Shown one piece after another: positions 57,421-64,000 of a stretch of 64,000 nucleotides of DNA (its first letter is position 1; each line of letters starts with the position of its first letter). The position numbers and the translations under genes are program-made. The stretch is from Schistocerca nitens (Eukaryota; Arthropoda; Insecta; Orthoptera; Acrididae). Location: the NCBI RefSeq assembly GCF_023898315.1, contig NC_064619.1, forward strand, positions 371,458,150 to 371,522,149, given 5' to 3'. Below the pieces are notes generated by a model, which ran no database searches, was not told the origin of the DNA, and saw only the letters and a program-made list of their open reading frames with translations.

Positions 57421-57755
57421 GATGCTAGGGAAGGAGTTCTTCCCCAAATGACTCACACTAAAAACAAGAAATGTAGATTGATTGATCGATGGGATCAAAT
57501 GGTGAGGTCATCAGTCTCTCAATTCCAAAGGGGGTTACATAAGAGAGTCTGCTAAAAAATGAGTGGATTCAGTCAGAGGAGTCAAATTATAAAAGAATTA
57601 ACATTAAACATACACAGTGTAAGCATAAAAGATGAGACTAAATCTAAAAACTGGAAAAAGGGGGCGGGGCAGTCATGGGGCCACAGACCATGAAGACAGC
57701 AAGAGGAGACCCAATCAGAACCAACCCACTCCTGCTCCAAGACTAAAGGAGAACC

Positions 57756-60700
57756 TTATATCTGGAAATCAAAACCACTTTCATGGAGGAAACCAAGGAC
57801 CAGGTCAACCACCCGTGGATCATCCACTAATATTAAATTTAAGGAAGTAGGAGGACTATAATTAGCATGAAGGGTTGAAAGAAGGGGACATGCCACCAAT
57901 ATGTGAGATATCGTCAGACAGGCACCACAACCACATTGTGGGGGCGGGTCATTACATAGGAGGAAACAACAAATGAGCCAGGTATGGCCAATGCATAAAC
58001 AACATAAAGCAGTGGACTCCTTTTGAGAGAGGCGGAAAGAAGTGCCCCAAACTGCAGTAGACTCCTTGATTGTGTGGAGTTTATTACTATGAGCAGTAGC
58101 GCTCCAGATGGCATTCCACTGTTGGGCAAAGAGAGGGAACTCTACAAGGATGGAACATACAAGACGCCAGTAAACCACAGGAGCAACAGAGACCTTAGGA
58201 CCCTGGAAGAAAGCGGTCCTAATCTGTGATCTAGGCACCACTGAAGGAGGGGTATTGGAAGAAAGACATGTGGTGCAGTCCAGTGAGTGCAGATGGAGAT
58301 CATGGCAGAGGGTAGTGAGACACATGCCAACTGGCAATCCCACCCATGGGCGGATGATAGGAGGGAGACATACCTCATTGGCAAAGAGCACAGGGTGCAC
58401 AGGATGGTCAGGGAATTTGTGAATAGTGATTGTGTAAGAAACAAGGAGTTGGCTCCATCTGATATGTAGGGTGGGGATCCCTGCTTCTTTGAGGAGACTA
58501 TCAACAGGACTAGTGCGAAAGGCACCAATAGCCAGACACACCTCACAATGATGGACAGGACCAAGGAGTTTCACAGTGGAAGGAGCTGCTGAGCCATAAA
58601 TCTGACTACCATAATACAGTCTGGACAAAACCATAGCATGGTAAAGATGGAGAAGAGTGGAATGGTCTACACCCAAAGATGTGTGGGCCAGTAGGTGGAG
58701 AGCATTAAGCTTCCACATGCATGTGGTCTTTAGGTGGCAAATGTGGGGCAACCATGTCAGCTTGTTATCAAAAATAAGGCCCAAGAAACGGGACTGTGTT
58801 ACATCATCAAGGAGCTGGTTGCCTAAGTGAAGTTCTGGATCAGAGTGTACTGTGGGTCGGCAACAAAAATGCATAACCTGCATTTTGGAGGAGGAAAACT
58901 GGAAGCCATGGGTGGTGGCCCACGTAGAGCTGGTGCTCAGCAGACACAATCAAGTGGGAGCTGCACCAGATGCAAAAATCATTAACATACAATGCCGGGG
59001 TAACCAGAGGCCCAACATAGGTCACAAGCCCATTTATGACAATGAGGAAGAGCATGACACTTAGCACAGAACCCTGTGGGATAACATTCTACTGAACATG
59101 AGGGGTGCTGACTGAAGTGCCAACTCGAACCTTGAAGAGCTGGTAAGATAAAAACTCATGGATAAAAATCGGAAGGGGACCACAGAAGCCCGTCATGGAT
59201 GGTAACTAAAATGTGATGGTGTCAAGCCATGTCATACACCTTATGAAGGTCAAAGAACACTGGGACAAGGTGCCGGCAATGAGTAAAAGCCTGTTGGATG
59301 GCTGATTCCTATGGGAGTAAATGGTCAGTTGGAGATCGCCCTGCCCGGAAGCCACACTGATTAAGGAGACAAAAGGCCCCGAGATTTGAGTACCCAACAT
59401 AATCTGGAATTTACCATCCTTTCAAGCAGTTTACAAAGCACATTTGTAAGGCTAATGGGATTTTCATGGGCTTAAGGATGGGGATAACTATACTGTCTCA
59501 CCATTGTGATGGAAAAGCACTTGTGACCCAGATGTGATTAAAGACCCTGAGGAGCTGTTGCCTCTAGGGAACGCCCAAGTGTTGAATCATCTGATTGTGA
59601 ATGGAGTTTGGCCCAGTGGCTATGTCTTGTGAAGAGCTTAGAACCTGCACCAATTGCCACTCAGTGAAAGGAGCATTGTAGTGATCAACATGGTGCGGGA
59701 TGAAATGGAGGGGAGAGGGGGGGGGGGGCTGTTCAACTCTGCATTTCTGCTGGAGAAAGGCAAGAGGGTAGGAATCGGTTGACGATGCCATCACAAAGCA
59801 TGTCACAAGGCGTTCTGCGAGGACCAACGGATCAGTTCACAGAGCTCCTTGAATGTTCAGACCCTGGACACTTGACTGTTGCTGGCGGCCCAGAATGGTA
59901 TGGACCTTTGACCAAACCTGTGATAAAGAGGCATATGTCCCCAGAGAGGGACCATAGTGCTCCCAGCATTCCTTTTTATTCCACTTAATAATGTAATGAG
60001 CCTTAACATGAAGAAATTTAAAAGTGAGGAGGTTGGTCTGGGAGGGGTGTCACTTTAATTGCTGCAGCACCTGTCAGCAGTCCTGGACAGTGACTGCGAC
60101 ATCCTTGGTCCACTACGGTACTGGCCAACGATGAGGGAGCCCTGTGGACAGGGGGACAGCAGTGCCAGCAGCATGAAGAAGAGCAGCAGATATGCCTTGC
60201 GTGTCTACATCAATAGAATTTGAGAGGGAGGTGTCAAAGTGGACAGCAGACATGTATAAGGGCCAACTGGCCCTGTGGAATACCCAACATGGGGGCCTGT
60301 ATACCTGGCGGCAGCAGGGGAATGATAGTGTCATTGGGAAGTGGTCACTGTCACAAAGGTGATCATGGGATGGCCAATGTAGGGAAGTCACGAGGGCAGG
60401 GGAGGAGATCACGAGATCGATAGCAGAGAAGGTGCCATGAGCGGCACTGAAGTGTGTAGGGTAACCATCATTGAGGAGACACAAATCAAAGTCTGTGATA
60501 AGTTGGTCAATTAGGATACCCCCAACCTGTTGATGTGAAACTCCCCCACAGTGTATGTTGGTCATTGAAATTCCCAAGGAGGAGAGATGGGGATGGGAGT
60601 TGCTGAATTAAGGTAGATAGTGCAACATAAGCAAGTGGCCTACCTGGAGGGAGGTAGACACTGCAAATGGTGATTGCTGGAGTCGTTTGCACTCTAATCG

Positions 60701-61064
60701 CTATCACTTCCAAGGTGGTACATAGGGAGATCCAATCACTAAGGACACTGGAGCAAACCAAAGTGCAGACCCTACCAGATGCTGTCACAGGGTCAGCATG
60801 GATCTGATGGAATGCCTGATAACCATGTAAAGTGGGAGAGTGGTCATCACAGAAATGTGTTTTTTGGAGAACAAGACAGAATGCAGAGTAAGAGGAGACA
60901 AGACAGAATGCAGAGTAAGAGGAGACAAGACAGAATGCAGAGTAAGAGGAGACAAGACAGAATGCAGAGTAAGAGGAGACAAGACGTTGCATTTCCAGTA
61001 GGCGACGATAGTAGTCACTGCAGTTCGACTGGATGATCATGTGGCATGAGTCCAAGGTAGGCAT
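57756..61064 (-). pseudogene. B3 ORF2: endonuclease and RT, RNase H missing
   Basis: Endonuclease pieces are CNVLSP and SSYSAFCLV repeats, then ITICSVYLPPGRPLAYVAL (about 60675-60620), LLLGNFNDQHTLWGS (Asp to Asn) and CDSDHFPMTLSF (about 60370-60330). RT start: ATGPNSIHNQMI (about 59610-59570) and further broken blocks to 59200. Active site: LYVNDFCIWCSS (about 58985-58950), where (Y/F)VDD is expected, so one catalytic Asp is Asn. A 397-residue open frame follows (58949-57756): FLGLIFDNKLTWLPHICHL, then a thumb and a CGCGACLTISHILVACPLL tail. Between thumb and tail, no TDGS, AE or DS acidic motifs occur, so RNase H is absent although the frame is continuous. Confidence 0.8.
60871..60978 (-). 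repeat. 27-bp tandem repeat, four copies, in B3 endonuclease
   Basis: Units starting acaagacagaatgcagagta begin at 60871, 60898, 60925 and 60952. They are identical by eye and in frame, encoding repeated SSYSAFCLV on minus. B2 (56760-56800) has only one unit there. Confidence 0.95.
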
Positions 61065-61083
61065 GAAGGAGCCAAGGAGGACA

Positions 61084-62655
61084 TCAGGTCACTTTGTCAG
61101 TAGTTGTCACCAACAAGAATGGGGTAACATCCATAAATAAGATGTCAGATTCAGGTTGCGAGAGGGGAGTTGGTACCTCCGGGGGCACCAGGAACGCATT
61201 GTCTTGGGATTCATCTTTCTTCTTCTTCTCCTCCTCCTCCTCCTCCTCCTCCTCCTCCTCCTCCTCTTTCTGAGGTGGAGGACGCCAGGACATGGGGTGT
61301 ACAGGCGTCTGCAAGATCGGGAACTGAAAGAGAGCGGGTGACCTTGGGGCCCACAGATGGTGTGCCTCATGGCCGAGTGGTGGTAACAGTCTTCTGGCCT
61401 GAGACACACTGGGGAGAGGGTTCCTGGGATGGAACCCAATCACTGGCAGATTCCGAAGAAGGGGGGCACTTCTTCAGCTGGGGTGCGGGGCAACTCCCTG
61501 ATGGGAGGTCATGGTAACAGCAGGGGAGGTGGAGGGGAGAGTGGGATGGGGCTGGGGTAAGGACGAGGGAGGAGGAGGAGGAGGAGGAGGAGGAAAGGAA
61601 GTAACAGAGACAAAAGTTGAAGATAGTGACACTGGATCGAGTCTCTCATACTTTTGGCGAGCCTCAGTGTAAGACAGGCGATCCAGGGACTTATATTCTT
61701 GTATCTTCTTTTCTCTTTTATAATCCGGGCAATCTGGCGAGTAAGGGGAGTGGCGGTGAGCACAATTAACACACACAGGTGGCAGAACACAAGGGCTTCC
61801 CTCATGGATAGGGGTGGCCACAGTCACCACACAAAGGGTCTGCCGTACATACGCTCAAAACGAAAGCACCGAAAGCACCGAATAGGTGGAGGGATGTATG
61901 GCTTCATGTCACATCTGTAGCACATAACCTTGACCTTCTTTGGAGGGTACCCCCTCAAAAAGTCAGGATGAAGGTGCCAGTATCGGTGCAGTTGTCTTCG
62001 CGACCCTTCTGCACATGTCGGACAAAATGAACGCCATGCCGCTCCAGATAGCCTGGAGTTCCTCATCAATTTGCAGGGTGAGGTCCATATGAAAAATGAC
62101 TCCCTGTACCATATTCAGAGATTGGTGAGGAGTATAGACACTGGGACATAGCAAAGATGATCACAGACATGATGAGCAACGGATTGTGTGGAAAAAAAAG
62201 CTTTGTTCAACAGGGAGCCCGAAAGCATCTTACTAAGAGACTCCACTTCACCAAACTTGTCCTCGATATTTTCCATGAAAAACAATGGCTTTGTGGTGGT
62301 GAATGTGTCCCCATCTGTCCTAGTACAGACGAGATGATGGGGGAAAAGGTTTCAGCCCAAGACGGCGAGCCTGGTCCTCCTCCCATGGTGTAGCCAGGGA
62401 GGGGAAGGCTGCCAGCTCATACGAGACAGCATTTAAGGATTCTTCACCATCTGAATAGATGGCCATGTGAAAATGGCCAGAGTTTTGCAGCTTGATACAT
62501 TTCATGCACCAAGCATCCGCCCTGATACCACCCACTCCGACCAGGGGCTCTCCCCATGGGCCCCACCCAGCCACAACAAGAGCCGTCTGCCACGGCAGCT
62601 GTTGCTGGGAGTTCCGATACTTCAAGAAGACAAGCAACCACTGCTTGGCATACAC
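61084..62655 (-). pseudogene. B3 ORF1: zinc-knuckle protein with Glu-rich tract, frameshifted
   Basis: N-terminal blocks FPSLATPWEEDQAR (about 62410-62370) and NIEDKFGEVESLSKM (about 62270-62225) match B1. Then RVAKTT and CDMKPYIPPPIRCFRCFRFE (about 61920-61860) lead into knuckles: CGDCGHPYP-type near 61815 and CVNCAHRHSPYSPDCPDYKR (about 61775-61715). A KIQEYKSLDRLSYTEARQKY helix follows. The C-terminus includes a poly-Pro segment from (GGA)n at about 61569-61596 and a poly-Glu run from (CTC)n at about 61226-61266. At least three frame changes occur. Trinucleotide expansions keep frame locally. Confidence 0.75.
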
Positions 62656-62879
62656 AGGGAGGGAACAGTTCAGGTATTAGTAGTGTGATCCCTATGTTGT
62701 CAGGGGGCTCAGCCATATGGGTATGTAACAGTCCCACCACATGGACTGGCTACACATGCTGGTGACCTAGCAGGGTGGAAGAGGGCTACAGCGGGGAAGG
62801 GAGAGGAATCCACACCACAGATGCTAGGGAGGGAGTTGTTCTCCATATGGGTCACACTAAAATCAGGAAATTTTGAAGG

Positions 62880-63400
62880 GGAGGGCAAACATCAAGTGGG
62901 GACCAAAATGCCAAAAGGGTGAAAGAACAGGCAAAAGGCACAAAATTGCATCCAATACAGGAAACCTGGGGAATAGTCAGGTCTACATAAAGCAGAACAC
63001 CAAGAGAGGGGAAGGAGGTGGCAACAGGGAAGGAATGGGGATAGGGAGGGAGGGGGCAGGGAGAAGGAAAAAGGAGCTACAATGGCTCAGGGCCCCTTGT
63101 GAGCCATGCACAAACTTGTGCACAAGAACTGTGAGCCCCCTAGGGAGAAGAAATTTTGGAGTGGAGGTATACAAAAAAATCAGGTGGATAGCCAGGTTGA
63201 CATAAATCAGAACTCCGAGAGAGGGAAAGGAGGGGGGCTACAAAAGAGCGAGGAGAGGGAGGGAGGGCAGGGTGAAGGAAATGCAGCCAGGGAAGGAAGC
63301 GTTGGTTGCAATAGCTTGGGGCCCCAGGTGCGCCATGCACAAACTCACAAAAGAACTGTGAGCCCCCTGGGGGATCACAGTGAAGCAAGTTGCTTTTCCA
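62880..63400 (-). repeat. Imperfect ~200-bp tandem duplication in the B3 5' leader
   Basis: Unit 1 (about 62975-63150) and unit 2 (about 63190-63380) share aligned blocks: ggtctacataaagcagaaca against ggttgacataaatcagaact, then gccatgcacaaact in both, then aagaactgtgagccccct in both. Each unit also has a purine-rich centre. Such 5' monomers serve as promoters in some LINEs; here that role is only an inference. Confidence 0.7.
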
Positions 63401-63439
63401 GAAAGAGTACAACAGCTGGTGTAGAGGATGACTAAGAAT

Positions 63440-64000
63440 TAATTTGCACACTAGTACTAGCAGTGTGCACAGATTTATGTAGAGTCTGCTCTTATGCATT
63501 TCTTGCATTAGTGTTATTAATAACTTGTGTCTGAATCCCATGTAATGTTAGTGTATTTTGCGGAAAACGCCCCCGGGTAAGCCCTTGCACTGTGTCACTA
63601 GTGCTTATTTTCCCTCGCACTTCTACCCCAAACATCCATCCTCCATCCACCCTGTTGCACCCCTGGATCTAATTCTAATTCTTTTATACATGGTCAACAC
63701 TTTTAATATTTGTTTTTAACTCACTTCATTTAATTATAAACATTCATTTTATATAAGTAAAACAATATTTTTGACACTCTGCAATCTTTCCATACCTTGC
63801 AACATGGAAACTATTGGTCCTAGGGAAAAATGAATAGGACCTTTTTTGTAGGAAATTTTTGCTGTTTAATTTTACACTGATAAATGTTTTTGTTAGAAGC
63901 CACAATTTTAATGAAATGGGAAAAAACATAAGAAAGTGATATTTAAACGCCCCCTTGCATACCAATACTCACACCCCACCAGTCATAATTTTTAGTATGT
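63440..64000. other. Terminal spacer without recognised features
   Basis: There is mixed sequence with a C-rich patch (about 63640-63665) and AT-rich DNA to the end. A 73-codon minus frame (63965-63744) has no motif. No continuation of the gypsy integrase or a 3' LTR is recognised. Confidence 0.4.

Larger units (their letters stand above)
48650..57471 (-). mobile_element. I-clade LINE copy B2, deleted internally and split by element A
   Basis: The 3' region (48652-49040) aligns by eye with the 3' region of B3 (57545-57940). At about 49042 the sequence jumps to the equivalent of B3 59160, a ~1.2-kb internal deletion that removes the RT end. RT and endonuclease continue to 50465, element A intervenes (50477-56479), and the endonuclease resumes at 56491. 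Near 57010 another jump removes about 1.25 kb of ORF1. The leader (57040-57471) aligns with B3 62470-62870. The copy is inactive. Confidence 0.8.
57472..63400 (-). mobile_element. I-clade LINE copy B3, nearly complete but inactive
   Basis: The 3' end is at about 57472 (gattgattgatcgatgggat), followed by ORF2 (61064-57756), ORF1 (62655-61084) and a leader extending to about 63400. It lies directly 5' of B2 in the same orientation, head to tail. ORF2 is frameshifted, has an altered RT active site and lacks RNase H. Confidence 0.8.

Overview
The window looks like insect nuclear DNA, most likely from an orthopteran (grasshopper or locust). The evidence is AT-rich intergenic DNA filled with non-LTR retrotransposons, piggyBac, mariner, hAT and Harbinger elements, a tRNA-derived SINE, and a fold-back repeat with (CA)n/(GT)n cores of a kind I associate from memory with locust genomes. 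I find no convincing single-copy host gene, no true tRNA or rRNA gene and no CRISPR array. Essentially everything recognisable is a transposable element, and most copies are broken.

Layout. 1-1440: 5' part of an I-clade LINE (copy B1, minus strand). 1.9-3.4 kb: decayed CR1-like LINE (G, minus). 5.1-6.5 kb: scrambled Harbinger element. 7.7-11.47 kb: nearly complete RTE-type LINE (plus) with three in-frame stops. 11.47-20.96 kb: a second RTE-like LINE (C) split by four insertions: a CR1-like LINE (D), a mariner-like element, an RTE tail (E, minus) and a compact piggyBac with intact termini. 21.0-22.4 kb: diverged tandem array. 23.0-24.1 kb: second Harbinger remnant. 24.1-27.5 kb: hAT element (minus). 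27.9-34.6 kb: large decayed piggyBac holding a short hAT-like element, a ~700-bp palindrome and a mariner. 34.6-36.3 kb: CR1-like LINE (F). 37-42 kb: repeat fragments, an LTR-like repeat and a SINE with perfect target duplications. 42.05-48.64 kb: Ty3/gypsy-type LTR retrotransposon cut off inside integrase. 48.65-63.4 kb: two head-to-tail old copies of I-clade family B (B2, B3, minus), with a young 6.0-kb I-clade LINE (A) inside B2.

Order of events. The cleanest nest is gypsy, then B2 in its integrase, then A in B2's endonuclease. A has an 11-bp target duplication, a 16-nt poly(A), an intact ORF1 and only two frameshifts in ORF2, so it is the youngest large element. The piggyBac at 19.3-20.9 kb (perfect 13-bp TIRs, TTAA duplications, catalytic core open) also looks recent. 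The genes do not form a host pathway. Each element carries its own mobilisation machinery: endonuclease, reverse transcriptase and RNase H for LINEs, Gag-Pol for gypsy, DDE/DDD transposases for the DNA elements.
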